Of a stretch of DNA of 64,000 nucleotides, positions 26,621-36,448 are shown in pieces; positions within the stretch are counted from its first letter, which is position 1, and the number at the start of each line of letters is the position of its first letter. A model generated the notes under the pieces. It saw nothing but the letters and a program-made list of their open reading frames with translations, was not told the origin of the DNA and ran no database searches. This stretch comes from Bog-473 sp963728845 (GTDB lineage Bacteria > Actinomycetota > Acidimicrobiia > Acidimicrobiales > RAAP-2), in the NCBI GenBank assembly GCA_963728845.1, contig CAVSLS010000046.1, positions 1-64,000 of the forward strand, read 5' to 3'. The translations under genes were made by a program, and so were the position numbers.

Positions 26621-28319
26621 GTGACTCTCCCCCCGGCCATCGAGATCGCCCGGCGCGCCACGCTGCACCCGGTCGGCGACATTGCCGCGCAGATGGGCAT
26701 CGGGCCGGAGCTGCTCGAGCCCTACGGTGCGCACGTCGCCAAGGTGAGCCTCGACGCCATCGGGGCACTGGCCGGGCGACCCCGCGCCCGCTACGTCGTC
26801 GTGACCGCGGTCACCCCCACACCGCTCGGCGAGGGCAAGACGACCACCACGGTCGGCCTGGGCCAGGCGCTGGCCTGCATCGGGCGGCAGGCGACCGTCG
26901 CCATCCGCCAGGCCTCCATGGGCCCGACCTTCGGCATCAAGGGTGGCGCGGCCGGCGGCGGGTACAGCCAGGTGGTCCCGTTCGAGAACCTCAACCTCCA
27001 CCTGACCGGGGACCTGCACGCGGTGACGGCCGCCAACAACCTCCTGGCCGCCATGGTGGACAACCACCTCTACAACCAGAACGCCCTCGGCATCGACCCG
27101 CACGGCATCACCTGGAAGCGCGTCGTCGACGTCAACGACCGCTCGCTGCGCAACATCGTGAGCGGCCTGGGCGCCAAGGAGGACGGCATCCCGCGCGAGA
27201 CGGGGTTCGACATCACCGCGGCCTCGGAGGTCATGGCGGTGCTCGCCCTGGCGCGGGACCTGCGCGACCTGCGCGACCGCATGGGGCGGATCGTGGTGGG
27301 GTACACGCGCAGCCGGCGAGCCGGTGACCGCCGAGGAGCTCCGCGCCGCCGGCGCCATGACGGTGATCATGCGCGACGCCATCAAGCCCAACCTGCTGCA
27401 GACCCTCGAGAACACGCCCGTCCTGGTCCATGCCGGGCCCTTCGGCAACATCGCGCACGGCAACTCCTCCGTCGTGGCCGACCTGATCGGGATCCACGCC
27501 GGCGAGTACCTCGTCACCGAGGCGGGCTTCGGGGCCGACATGGGGGCGGAGCGCTTCTTCAACATCAAGTGCCGCATCTCGGGTCTGGTGCCGGACGCGG
27601 CGGTCGTGGTCACGACGGTGCGGGCGATGAAGCTGCACTCGGGCCGGCACCGTGTCGTGGCGGGCCGCCCCCTGCCGCTCGAGATGCTCGAGGAGAACCC
27701 GGCAGAGGTGCAGCTCGGCGCGGCCAACCTCCTGGCCCATCTGGCCATCGTCCGCCGCCACGGCGTCACGCCCGTCGTCGCCATCAACGCGATCGAAGGC
27801 GACTTCGCGTCCGAGCACGCCGCCATCCGCGAGATCGCCGAATCCGTGGGCGTGCGTGCCGCGGTCTGCACCCATTTCGAGAAGGGTGGCAAGGGTGCGG
27901 TCGAGCTCGCTGAGGCGGTGGTCGAGGCCACCGCGGAGCCGAGCCGGTTCCACATGCTGTACCCGGCGGACGCGACGCTGCGGGAGAAGGTCGAAGCCAT
28001 CGCCACCGAGGTCTACGGGGCGGACGGCGTCGACTACCAGCCGCTGGCTGCACGCCAGCTCGACACCTACGAGCGGGCGGGTTTCGGCTCGCTGCCCGTC
28101 TGCATCGCCAAGACCCACCTCTCCATCTCGTCGGACCCCACGCGCCTGGGCGCTCCCCGGGGCTGGCGCCTGCCCGTGCGCGAGGCGCGGGCCAATGTGG
28201 GGGCCGGGTTCGTCTATCTGGTCAGTGGCGACATGCGCACCATGCCCGGGCTCTCGCACAGCCCCGCGGCCGAGCGGATCGACATCGACGACGACGGCAA
28301 CGTGATAGGCCTCTACTGA
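26621..28319 (+). CDS. fhs: Formate--tetrahydrofolate ligase (frameshift near 27310)
   Basis: The ATP-binding signature TPTPLGEGKTTTTVGLGQAL is exact for the family, followed by RQASMGPTFGIKGGAAGGGY and the folate region FENLNLHLTGDLHAVTAANN. After a shift near 27310 the protein continues with AMTVIMRDAIKPNLLQTLEN, HGNSSVVADLIG, TEAGFGADMGAERFFNIKCR and ends VSGDMRTMPGLSHSPAAERI. About 566 residues, the usual size. It forms 10-formyl-THF from formate and ATP. GTG 26621 is the likely start. Confidence 0.9.
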
Positions 28320-28352
28320 GTGACTCAGTGACTGAGCGACTCAGGCACTGAG
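28313..28352. repeat. Five alternating octamers NNACTGAG / NNACTCAG
   Basis: CTACTGAG TGACTCAG TGACTGAG CGACTCAG GCACTGAG run head to tail across the stop codon of fhs and into the gap before the acyl-CoA dehydrogenase gene. Because ACTGAG and CTCAGT are reverse complements, overlapping palindromes of about 14 bases arise. It could be a small hairpin, a protein-binding array or a slippage product. Confidence 0.8.
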
Positions 28353-28369
28353 GCCCGGGGAGGCGCACA

Positions 28370-29605
28370 ATGGCCATCGACTTCACCCTCGCCCCCGAGC
28401 ACGAGGAGATCCGTGCCCGGGTGCGATCCTTCATTCAGGACACCGTGGTGCCGCGCGTCAAGGGGTTCGACGACGAGGGCAAGGTCACGACACGCCACGA
28501 GTACCTCGTCGCGATCCTGGAGCTGCGCGAGGAGGCCAAGCGGGCCGGCCTGTGGCTGCCCCACATGCCCGTCGAGTGGGGCGGCATGGGGCTCGGGCAC
28601 GTGGAGCTCGCCATGGTGCAGGCCGAGGCCGGCCGGACCCGCCTCGGGCCGTGGATCCTCAACTGCATGGCTCCCGACGAGGGCAACATGCACACGCTCC
28701 TGCACTGGGGCACCGACGCGCAGAAGGACGACTACCTCCGCCGGTTGTGCGAGGGCACCGCCATGTCGTGCTTCGCCATGACCGAGCCCGAGGTGGCGGG
28801 CTCCGATCCGACCCTCATTCAGACCCGGGCCGAGAAGGACGGGGACGAGTGGGTCATCAACGGCCACAAGTGGTTCATCTCCAACGCGCGCCGGGCCCAG
28901 TTCGCCATCCTGGTCGCCCGGACCGAGCCCGACGTGCCACCCGGTTCGCGCGGCGCCAACACGGCGTTCCTGGTCGATCTGCCCGCAGAAGGCTGGAACG
29001 ACGTGCGCGAGGTCGAGACGATGCACGGCTCCACCGGCCACTCCGAGATCCTCATCGAGGATCTGCGCGTGCACGATTCGCAGATCCTCGGTGGGCGGGG
29101 CAACGGCCACCGCCTCGGCCAGTACCGGCTGGGACCCGCCCGCCTGGCCCACTGCATGCGCTGGATCGCACAGGCCGAGACGGCGCTCGACATGATGGTC
29201 GACCGCTCCCTGCACCGCTACTCGCACGGCTCGCTGCTGGCCGAGAAGCAGGGCGTGCAATGGCTCATCGCCGACTCGGCCATGGAGCTGTACCAGTGCA
29301 AGCTCATGGTGCTCCACGCCGCGTACAAGATCGACCGCGGGGAGGACTTCCGCACCGAGGTGTCGATGGCCAAGCACTTCGTGGCGAACAGCCTCAACCG
29401 CATCATCGACCGTTCCATGCAGGTGCACGGCGCGCTCGGCTACTCGACCGACACCCCGCTGGCCAACATGCTCCAGCACGCCCGCTGGGCCCGGTTCGCC
29501 GACGGTGCCGACGAGATCCACCAGATGCGGATCGCCGAACGAACCATCGCCGCCTACAAGGACACCGGCTCGACCAACGCCGCCACCGGCGGACTGCCGC
29601 TCTGA
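28370..29605 (+). CDS. Acyl-CoA dehydrogenase
   Basis: An intact 411-residue flavoenzyme. The N-terminal helical part starts MAIDFTLAPEHEEIRARVRS. The FAD/substrate strands include CFAMTEPEVAGSDPTLIQTR and GDEWVINGHKWFISNARRAQ. The C-terminal helices hold VSMAKHFVANSLNRIIDRSM and QVHGALGYSTDTPLANMLQH, which contacts FAD. It resembles the long-chain FadE-like group of actinobacteria. It follows fhs by 50 bases that contain an octamer array, and is followed after three bases by a small membrane protein gene. Confidence 0.9.
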   Translation: MAIDFTLAPEHEEIRARVRSFIQDTVVPRVKGFDDEGKVTTRHEYLVAILELREEAKRAGLWLPHMPVEWGGMGLGHVELAMVQAEAGRTRLGPWILNCMAPDEGNMHTLLHWGTDAQKDDYLRRLCEGTAMSCFAMTEPEVAGSDPTLIQTRAEKDGDEWVINGHKWFISNARRAQFAILVARTEPDVPPGSRGANTAFLVDLPAEGWNDVREVETMHGSTGHSEILIEDLRVHDSQILGGRGNGHRLGQYRLGPARLAHCMRWIAQAETALDMMVDRSLHRYSHGSLLAEKQGVQWLIADSAMELYQCKLMVLHAAYKIDRGEDFRTEVSMAKHFVANSLNRIIDRSMQVHGALGYSTDTPLANMLQHARWARFADGADEIHQMRIAERTIAAYKDTGSTNAATGGLPL

Positions 29606-29608
29606 GCG

Positions 29609-29905
29609 ATGGGCTGCCTCCTGGCGTTGCTCGCCGCCATTTCGCCCCGTCTGGTGATCTTCCTGCTCTGGGTGTTCTCGGACCGGCTCACGATCGCCTT
29701 CCGCTCGGGCTGGGAGGGCGTCATCGGGTTCATCTTCCTGCCGTACACGACGCTCTTCTACGCGCTCGTCTACGCGCCCGGGAAGGGCGTCGACCCGTTC
29801 GGGTGGGTCATCGTGGCCCTGGGCGTGCTGCTCGATCTGTCCTCGCACGCCTTCGGATCCCGGGCCCGCCGGCGCAGGCACCGGCGCGCCGTGGCCGACA
29901 ATTAG
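29609..29905 (+). CDS. Small membrane protein, three helices
   Basis: MGCLLALLAAISPRLVIFLL and VLFLPYTTLFYALVYA-type hydrophobic segments, plus WVIVALGVLLDLSSHAFGS, give three predicted helices, ending with an arginine-rich tail (RARRRRHRRAVADN). It is 98 residues long. It starts three bases after the dehydrogenase stop and is likely cotranscribed. Function unknown. Confidence 0.7.
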   Translation: MGCLLALLAAISPRLVIFLLWVFSDRLTIAFRSGWEGVIGFIFLPYTTLFYALVYAPGKGVDPFGWVIVALGVLLDLSSHAFGSRARRRRHRRAVADN

Positions 29906-29917
29906 GCAATCGGGCAG

Positions 29918-30917
29918 CTAGGCGAAGCGCAACCGCAGGTCGGGCTCGGGACCGAAGTCCGGCGCGCTCGGCCCGGAGGTGGCCAACGCGAGCCAGCCCG
30001 CCACCCCGATCATGGCGGCGTTGTCGGTGGCCATCGGCTGCGGCGGGATGAGCAGCCTGGCGCCGAACTCGTCGGCCAGGGCCTGCGCCCGGGCCCGCAA
30101 GATGGGACTGGCGGCCACGCCGCCCACGATGGCGACGGCGGGGTCGCCGAATTCCGCCAGCGCCCGGCGCAGCTTGGCGCACAGGACGTCCATGCACGCG
30201 GCCACGAAGGACGCCGCCACCTCGCTCTCGGAGAAGCCGGGGTCGGCACGCACGTGGTTGACCACGGCCGTCTTGAGCCCCGAGAAGGAGAACGCGTAGC
30301 CCTCGGCCAGCATGGGTCGGGGAAAGCCGAGCACGTCCTCGCCGTCCGCCGCCAGCCGGTCCAGCACGGGACCGCCCGGGTAGCCGAGGCCGAGGAAGCG
30401 GGCCACCTTGTCGTAGGCCTCGCCGATGGAGTCGTCCACCGTCTCCCCGAGCAGCTCGTAGCGGCCGGGCCCGGTGGCGCGGGTGAGCATGCAGTGCCCC
30501 CCCGACACGAGGAGGGCGACCTGGGGGAAGGGCACGTCGCGGTCGGCCAGGTACACGCTGGCCAGGTGACCCTCCAGGTGGTTGACGCCCACCACGGGCA
30601 CGCCCCAGCCGAGGGCGAGCGCCTTGGCCGTGGCGATGCCGACCAGCAGCGCACCCACCAGGCCCGGGCCCGACGTCACCGCCACGGCGTCGAGGTCCTT
30701 CCCCGCCACGCCGGCCTCGTCCAGCGCCGCGCTCGACGACGGGGGTGATCGTCTCGAGGTGGGCGCGGCTCGCCAGCTCGGGGACCACCCCGCCGAACGC
30801 TGCGTGCAGGTCGATCTGGCTCGCGACCACCGACGAGCGCACCGCCAGGGAGTCGTCGACGACGGCGGCGGCCGTCTCGTCGCACGACGTCTCGATGGCC
30901 AGCAGCGCCCGCGTCAC
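29918..30917 (-). CDS. tsaD: tRNA N6-adenosine threonylcarbamoyltransferase TsaD (frameshift near 30735)
   Basis: GTG 30917 opens TRALLAIETSCDETAAAVVD, the ASKHA phosphate-1 motif of TsaD, then HAAFGGVVPELASRAHLETI. After a shift near 30735 it continues as LDAVAVTSGPGLVGALLVGI, VNHLEGHLASVYLADRD (the metal-binding HxEGH), ALLVSGGHCMLTRATGPG and AIVGGVAASPILRARAQALA. Full length about 333 residues. It transfers the threonylcarbamoyl group to A37 of ANN-decoding tRNAs. The start overlaps the stop of tsaC (GTGA). TsaB and TsaE are not here. Confidence 0.95.
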
Positions 30918-31534
30918 GGCGCCTCCGCCAGGGCGCACGCCACCTCGGCCCGCGAGATCGCCCCTTCGCGTTCGACCAGCGGCTCGGGCCCGCGCACGTT
31001 GACCAGGGTCGACGGCACGTCCGTGAGCGGCCCACCGTCGACCACCAGGTCGACCGCGGGCCCGAGGCCGGCCGCCACGTCGTGTGCGGTGCGCGGCGTG
31101 GGCGCTCCGTGGGGGTTGGCGCTGGTCACGACGAGGACGCCGGTCCGCTCCAGGAGCGACCGCAGGAAGTCGTGATCGGGGACCCGGACCGCGACCTCCT
31201 CGCGCCCGGCCAGCCAGGCCGGCCTCTCCAGCCCGGCGTCGAAGCCGAAGGCCAGGGTGAGCGGCCCCGGCCACCACGACCGGGCCAGCACGGCGGCGGC
31301 GGGGGTGAAGGCGACGCCGAGCGCGCGCACCTGCGCCACGGAGGCGGCCAGGACAGGGAGGTGCATCCCCTCGGGACGACCTTTGGCCCGGAAGACCGCC
31401 TGCACCGCGTCGGCGTCCCCCGGCCGTGCCGCCAGGCCGTAGACGGTGTCGGTCGGCACCACCGCGACACCCCCGGCACGCAGCACGTCGACGGCTGCCT
31501 GCGCGCCCTCGGCGTCGGCGCGCGCCATCCTCAT
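30914..31534 (-). CDS. tsaC: L-threonylcarbamoyladenylate synthase (Sua5/YciO/YrdC family)
   Basis: AAVDVLRAGGVAVVPTDTVY followed by GLAARPGDADAVQAVFRAKG has the signature PTDTVYGL and the KGRP substrate-binding motif. Later motifs include ARSWWPGPLTLAFGFDAG, VAVRVPDHDFLRSLLE and VLVVTSANPHGAPTPRTAHD (TSAN). At 206 residues it is the short TsaC form. It makes threonylcarbamoyl-AMP for the TsaD enzyme encoded by the overlapping next gene. Confidence 0.92.
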   Translation of the reverse strand: MRMARADAEGAQAAVDVLRAGGVAVVPTDTVYGLAARPGDADAVQAVFRAKGRPEGMHLPVLAASVAQVRALGVAFTPAAAVLARSWWPGPLTLAFGFDAGLERPAWLAGREEVAVRVPDHDFLRSLLERTGVLVVTSANPHGAPTPRTAHDVAAGLGPAVDLVVDGGPLTDVPSTLVNVRGPEPLVEREGAISRAEVACALAEAP

Positions 31535-31576
31535 GGCGTCCTCACCGCCTCGTGCGGCCCGCGCCGACCGGCCGGC

Positions 31577-32035
31577 TCAGAGCGTGAGCGGGCGGATGGG
31601 GGCGGCGACGAGCGCCGGGTCCGATCGCCAGTCCACCCCGGGCACGTCGATGTAGAGCTCGATCTCGTTGCCGTCCGGGTCGAGGATGTAGAGGCTGTGG
31701 GTCACGGTGTGGTCGGAGGCGCCGACGACCGTGCCACCGGCCGCTTCCACCTGGGCCAGCGCCTGGCGCAGGTCGTCGTCGGTGTCGCCGACCTTCAGGC
31801 CGAAGTGGTACAGCCCGACCCGCCGGCCCAGGGGGATCGGCGTGGCGTCGGCGCCGACCTCAATCAGCAGGAGCTCGTGGTGCGTGCGGCCCGACGAGAA
31901 CGCGGCCGCCCCCACGGGCACCTCGCCCGGCCCGGGCAGGATCTGCCGCCAGCCGAGCACGTCGCGATAGAAGTCCGCCGACCGGCGGACGTCGCGCACG
32001 TAGAGCACCAGGTGGCCGAGCTCCCGTACCGTCAT
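31577..32035 (-). CDS. VOC family (catechol 2,3-dioxygenase-like) protein
   Basis: MTVRELGHLVLYVRDVRRSA and DFYRDVLGWRQILPGPGEV form the first module, with His8 as likely metal ligand. HHELLLIEVGADATPIPLGR and RVGLYHFGLKVGDTDDDLRQ follow, then HSLYILDPDGNEIELYIDVP with the metal-ligand Glu in NEIELY. The conserved H, H, E set suggests a metal-dependent dioxygenase-like enzyme. Its ATG overlaps the stop of the upstream WS/DGAT gene, so the two are coupled. Confidence 0.8.
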   Translation of the reverse strand: MTVRELGHLVLYVRDVRRSADFYRDVLGWRQILPGPGEVPVGAAAFSSGRTHHELLLIEVGADATPIPLGRRVGLYHFGLKVGDTDDDLRQALAQVEAAGGTVVGASDHTVTHSLYILDPDGNEIELYIDVPGVDWRSDPALVAAPIRPLTL

Positions 32036-33549
32036 GCGCTCACGCTACCGGTCGTCTCGGCCTGGGCCGACGCTGCGGAGCGGATCCAGTTCGCCGTGGG
32101 CGGCATGCCGGGGCCGAGGTGGATCGGCACGTCGAAGGGCTCGGGCTCGAGCCCGGCCGCCGCCATGAGCTCGCTCAGCGCGTGCGGGATGGCGGCGGCG
32201 ACGTCCCACAGCCGCGGGACGGCCCGGGAGTCCGAGGCGAGCCCCCAGTACAGGACCCCGAGGTAGCTCATGATGGTGATGTTGAGGCCCATCCCGTCCA
32301 TGACGGGGCCGAGGGGGAACATCCCGAGGAGCTGGCTGCCTCCCAGGTACAAGGGGAAGTCGGGGCCGGGGACGTTGGACACCACGAGGTTGGCCACGGG
32401 TCGGTGGCGGTCGGCCAGCTTCATCCCGGTGTAGAGGCGGGCCGCCGCGGCGAACACGTTGGGCGTCGCGTGCTCGGCCCAGTTCTGCAGCGTCGTCGCC
32501 CCCAGGGCCCGGTGCTCCTCCTTGGCTCCCTTGGTGCCCTCGTGGATGACGCGCAGCCGCTCCAGCGGGTCGTCGATCTGGCAGGGAAGCTGGACGAACA
32601 TCGCCGACACCTTGTTCGAGCCCTTGAGCTCGGCCACGTCCGGCGTCACCGAGACGGGCACCACCGTGACGAGGGGGACGTCGGGGAGCTCGTCGCCCGC
32701 GAGCAGGTAGGTGCGCAGCGCGCCCGCGCACATGGCCAGGACCACGTCGTTGACGGTCGTGCCCATCTCGTTCTTCAGCTTCTTGGCGTCGGCCAGGCTG
32801 GCGGCCGCGAAGGCGACGCGCCGCCGGGCGTGGACGGCGACGTTGATGGAGGTCCGCGGTGCCGTCAACGGCAACGCCGCCTTGGCGGTCAGGCCCTGGC
32901 GGATCCGGCGGACGCCGAAGATGCTCCGCGTCGTGCGCAGCAGCATGCGCCCCACGTCGAACGGGGCCACCAGGCCGGCCACCATCGCCTGCGAGACCAG
33001 CTCGAGGCCCGAGGGGATGCGCGAGTCGAGCTGCCGCGGTGTGAGCGTCGGCGTCGCGGGAGGTTCGGGCTCGAGGTCGAAGAGGACGCCGAGGAGCTCG
33101 GCGCCGGAGACGCCGTCGACCGTGCTGTGATGCATCTTGGCCACCAGCGCGATCTTCCCGTCCTCCACGCCCTCCACGATCCACATCTCCCAGAGCGGGC
33201 GGTCGCGGTGGAGCTGGCGGCTGATGACGTCGGCGGCGAAGTCGCCCAGCTCGCGCATGCCGCCGGGGGACGGGAGCGCGGCGCGGCGGACGTGGTTGTC
33301 GATGTCGAACTCCGGGTCGTCGACCCAGACCGGGTGGCCCAGGCGCATGGGCACCTCGACCAGCCGGCGCTGGAAGACCGGCGCCAGCGGGATGCGGTCG
33401 TTGATGAGCTGACGGACCCGCCGGAACGAGTACCCGCCCGGCACGGTCGAGGGGTCGAAGACGGCCGTGATGGCCACGTGCATGTGGAGGGTCGGCGTCT
33501 CCATGTAGAGGAAACTCGCATCGAGCCCGCTCAGCCGTTCGGGGGTCAT
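32032..33549 (-). CDS. Wax ester synthase/diacylglycerol O-acyltransferase (WS/DGAT)
   Basis: MTPERLSGLDASFLYMETPT is the standard N-terminus. The active-site motif HHxxxDG is present in KMHHSTVDGVSGAELL, and the C-terminal domain has MGTTVNDVVLAMCAGALRTY (ND motif), VVPVSVTPD and NLVVSNVPGPDFPLYLGGSQ. Length 505 residues, slightly longer than average. It acylates diacylglycerol or fatty alcohols with acyl-CoA at the inner membrane surface, giving triacylglycerol or wax storage lipid. Its stop overlaps the VOC gene. Confidence 0.93.
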   Translation of the reverse strand: MTPERLSGLDASFLYMETPTLHMHVAITAVFDPSTVPGGYSFRRVRQLINDRIPLAPVFQRRLVEVPMRLGHPVWVDDPEFDIDNHVRRAALPSPGGMRELGDFAADVISRQLHRDRPLWEMWIVEGVEDGKIALVAKMHHSTVDGVSGAELLGVLFDLEPEPPATPTLTPRQLDSRIPSGLELVSQAMVAGLVAPFDVGRMLLRTTRSIFGVRRIRQGLTAKAALPLTAPRTSINVAVHARRRVAFAAASLADAKKLKNEMGTTVNDVVLAMCAGALRTYLLAGDELPDVPLVTVVPVSVTPDVAELKGSNKVSAMFVQLPCQIDDPLERLRVIHEGTKGAKEEHRALGATTLQNWAEHATPNVFAAAARLYTGMKLADRHRPVANLVVSNVPGPDFPLYLGGSQLLGMFPLGPVMDGMGLNITIMSYLGVLYWGLASDSRAVPRLWDVAAAIPHALSELMAAAGLEPEPFDVPIHLGPGMPPTANWIRSAASAQAETTGSVSA

Positions 33550-33672
33550 CGACTCTCCTTGGTCGTCGCCGTGCGTCCCTAAGCTCGCACCAAAGGCCCC
33601 CCGGGGCAAGCGGAGAACCGCTCCGACCAGGGTGGACCTGCGCACGCCGGCCGCGCGGGCGAAGATGGTGGG

Positions 33673-34971
33673 GTGCCGTACGCCTTCCTGATCGTCACCC
33701 TCGTGGGGGCAGCCGCGGTGCTGCTGGCGTACCGACCGATCCGGCGGGAACCCCTCACCGTGATGAGCTTCTCCCTGGCCTGGATCGCCGGCGAGCTGGC
33801 GTTCCAGAACATCGTCTGGCAGATGATCGCAACCGCCGTCTTCATATCGTTCGGCGCACTCGACGGCTGGGCCGGTTGGCTGGGGCTGGCCGTGGCCGTC
33901 GTCGACTGGGTCGGGCTGCTCGGGCTCGGCATCGCCGGCCGCCGGGCGGCCCGCGTCACGGCGGCCGCCCTCGACGAGGTGCGCGCGCCGGCCTTCCCCG
34001 TCCCCACCGAGCCGACCGCGCCGACGTGGGGTCGCTGGTGGCGGGTGACCCGCGCCATCCCGTTCCGCTCGCGTGCGGTGGAGGTCGCCCGCGACATCGA
34101 CTACTGGGGCGACGGCATCGGGCGCCACCGCCTCGACGTCTACCGCTCCCGCCTGGCCGCGCCCGATGACCGGGCGCCCGTCATGGTGTACATCCACGGC
34201 GGGGCCTGGATGATCGGTGACAAGCGCGAGCAGGGCAAGCCGATGATGTTCGAGCTGGTCGCCCGCGGCTGGGTCTGCGTCGCCGTCAACTACCGGCTGA
34301 GCCCGAAGGCAACCTGGCCGGACCACATCGTCGATGCCAAGCGGGCCGTGGCCTGGGTCAAGGAGCACATCGCCGAGCACGGGGGCGACCCGTCCTTCGT
34401 CGCCGTCAGCGGGGGGTCGGCCGGCGGGCACCTGTGCGCGCTGCTGGCCCTGAGCGCCGGCGACCCCGCCTTCCAGCCCGGATTCGAGGAGCTGGACACG
34501 TCGGTCCAGGCCTGCGTCCCCTTCTACGGCGTGATGGACATGACCGGCTCGCCCGAGGGGTCGGCCCGCTTCGGGCCGGGCCTGGTCCAGATGCTGGAGA
34601 AGAAGGTCATGAAGACCAAGGAGTCCGAGCACCCCGAGGTCTTCCGCGCCGCGTCACCGACCTATCGGGTCCACGCCGGCGCACCCCCGTTCTTCGTCCT
34701 CCACGGCGTCAACGACACCCTGGTGCCGGTGGAGACGGCGCGCATCTTCGTGGACCGCCTGCGCGCCGTGTCGCGCCAGCCGGTGGCCTACGCCGAGCTG
34801 CCCCTGGCGCAGCACGCGTTCGACGTCCTGGCGTCGCTCCGCTGCCAGGCCACGACGTCGGCGGTGGGCGACTTCCTCGAGGGCGCCCGTGCCGCCGCAA
34901 CCTCAGGTGGGGGGTCCGGCGCGCTGCCCCCGCGAATGCTTTCCGACCTAGAGTCAGAAACCGGTTCATGA
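33673..34971 (+). CDS. Membrane-anchored alpha/beta hydrolase (HSL-type esterase)
   Basis: GTG 33673 starts an N-terminal region with about three helices (PYAFLIVTLVGAAAVLLAYR, LSLAWIAGELAFQN-like, GWLGLAVAVVDWVGLLGLGI). The hydrolase domain starts near residue 145: VMVYIHGGAWMIGDK carries the HGG(A/G) oxyanion motif, FVAVSGGSAGGHLCALLALS the GxSxGG nucleophile, FFVLHGVNDTLVPVETARIF the Asp, and LPLAQHAFDVLAS the His. Such lipases/esterases hydrolyse short to medium acyl esters. Placed divergently from WS/DGAT, it may act in the same lipid metabolism (inference). Confidence 0.88.
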   Translation: MPYAFLIVTLVGAAAVLLAYRPIRREPLTVMSFSLAWIAGELAFQNIVWQMIATAVFISFGALDGWAGWLGLAVAVVDWVGLLGLGIAGRRAARVTAAALDEVRAPAFPVPTEPTAPTWGRWWRVTRAIPFRSRAVEVARDIDYWGDGIGRHRLDVYRSRLAAPDDRAPVMVYIHGGAWMIGDKREQGKPMMFELVARGWVCVAVNYRLSPKATWPDHIVDAKRAVAWVKEHIAEHGGDPSFVAVSGGSAGGHLCALLALSAGDPAFQPGFEELDTSVQACVPFYGVMDMTGSPEGSARFGPGLVQMLEKKVMKTKESEHPEVFRAASPTYRVHAGAPPFFVLHGVNDTLVPVETARIFVDRLRAVSRQPVAYAELPLAQHAFDVLASLRCQATTSAVGDFLEGARAAATSGGGSGALPPRMLSDLESETGS

Positions 34972-35026
34972 CCTGACCGCCCCTCCGGGCCCTGCCCCGG
35001 GGGAGGACGAGGGAGCACGAGAAGGG

Positions 35027-36400
35027 GTGGCAGTGGGGCGCATGCACACGTCCGGATCGATCCCGCGCGAGCCAGGCCGTCGCCACGGGCACGCCGGCCC
35101 GGCCCTGCGGAGCCTGCTGGGCGGGTCGCTGCTCGCCGGCGCGTTCGCCGCCGGGACAGGCGCGCTGGTCGCACCGGGCCCCGCGGGCGCCGCGTCGACC
35201 GCGTCGGGCATCTGCACGCCGGCCCTGGCGCCCACCCCCGCCCAGGACGCCTCGACGACGGGCATCACGCCGTCGTCGATCACCGTGGGCAACGTGTCCA
35301 TCATCTCGGGCCCGATCTCCGGGCTGTTCGAGGGCGCGCCGATCGGGGTGAAGGCCTACTTCGGCATGATCAACGCCGAGGGTGGCGTCGACGGCCGCAA
35401 GCTGCTCGTCGACTCCAAGGACGACGCGTTCAGCGGCCAGCTGAACACGACCGAGACCCGGGAGGCGATCAACGGCGACTTCGCCCTCGTGGGCAGCTTC
35501 TCGCTCTTCGACGGCTACGGCTGTGCGGCGCTGGCCAGCGACACCGCCGTCCCTGACGTCTCGGTCACCCTCGACCCCGGCACCAACGCGCTGCCCAACG
35601 ACTTCAGCGTCCAGCCGCTGTCGGGCGAGGAGACCCTCGGGCCGGACGAGTACTACAAGAAGCACTACCCCAAGGACATGACGGTCGGGGCCATCGTCTC
35701 GGACGTGACATCGGCCAAGACCCAGATGACCCAGCAATTCGCCGGCATGAAGAGCTTGGGCTACAAGATCGCCTACGTCGACTACGTCAACCCCCTGCAG
35801 TCCGACTTCACGACCGACGTCATCGACATGAGGAACGCCGGTGTGAACGCGGTTTCCCTGACCGGCGTCGACTGGCAGGATGCGGCCATCTTCGTGCAGA
35901 ACGCCGCCACCCAGAACTGGCACCCGGGCCTCATCTTCTCCGGCGGGCCGGTCTACGCCGACCAGTTCATCTCGCACGCCGGGGGCCCGGCAGCGGTCAA
36001 CGGGATCCAGATCGGCCAGGTCTTTGCCCTCTACCTGGGCCAGGACGCCAAGACCGTGCCGGCGGTGAAGCAGTTCCTGACCTACGTGAAGAAGGTCAAC
36101 CCGCAGTGGGTCCCCGACCTCTACACGCTCTACGGGTGGGGATCGGCCGAGCTGTTCGTGCAGGCCCTCAAGGCAGCGGGACCGCACCCCACCCGGGGCG
36201 CCGTCATGGCGCAGCTCAAGAAGATCACCAGCTTTGGGGCGAACGGCCTCATGGCCACCTCGGACCCGGCGGCGAAGACGTTGTCGCCGTGCTTCCTGAT
36301 GGCAGGCATCGAGAACGGCAACTTCGTCCGCGAGCTGCCGACGGGCAGCGGGTTCGACTGCAACGCCACCCTCTACAACACATCAGCGGGGGCCCACTAG
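35027..36400 (+). CDS. ABC transporter substrate-binding protein, branched-chain amino acid type
   Basis: A twin-segment signal sequence (RSLLGGSLLAGAFAAGTGAL, cut near AGAAS) precedes a periplasmic-binding-protein type I fold: ITVGNVSIISGPISGLFEGA, VKAYFGMINAEGGVDGRKLL and DDAFSGQLNTTETREAINGD. No lipobox is evident. About 457 residues. It heads a Liv-type operon (fused LivHM, LivG, LivF follow). The ligand may be a branched-chain or other amino acid, amide or urea; not determinable. GTG 35027 or ATG 35042 may be the start. Confidence 0.88.
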   Translation: MAVGRMHTSGSIPREPGRRHGHAGPALRSLLGGSLLAGAFAAGTGALVAPGPAGAASTASGICTPALAPTPAQDASTTGITPSSITVGNVSIISGPISGLFEGAPIGVKAYFGMINAEGGVDGRKLLVDSKDDAFSGQLNTTETREAINGDFALVGSFSLFDGYGCAALASDTAVPDVSVTLDPGTNALPNDFSVQPLSGEETLGPDEYYKKHYPKDMTVGAIVSDVTSAKTQMTQQFAGMKSLGYKIAYVDYVNPLQSDFTTDVIDMRNAGVNAVSLTGVDWQDAAIFVQNAATQNWHPGLIFSGGPVYADQFISHAGGPAAVNGIQIGQVFALYLGQDAKTVPAVKQFLTYVKKVNPQWVPDLYTLYGWGSAELFVQALKAAGPHPTRGAVMAQLKKITSFGANGLMATSDPAAKTLSPCFLMAGIENGNFVRELPTGSGFDCNATLYNTSAGAH

Positions 36401-36448
36401 CCTCGGGGCGGCGAGGGTGAGGGTCGGGGGTAGGCATGGTGTGAGGCT

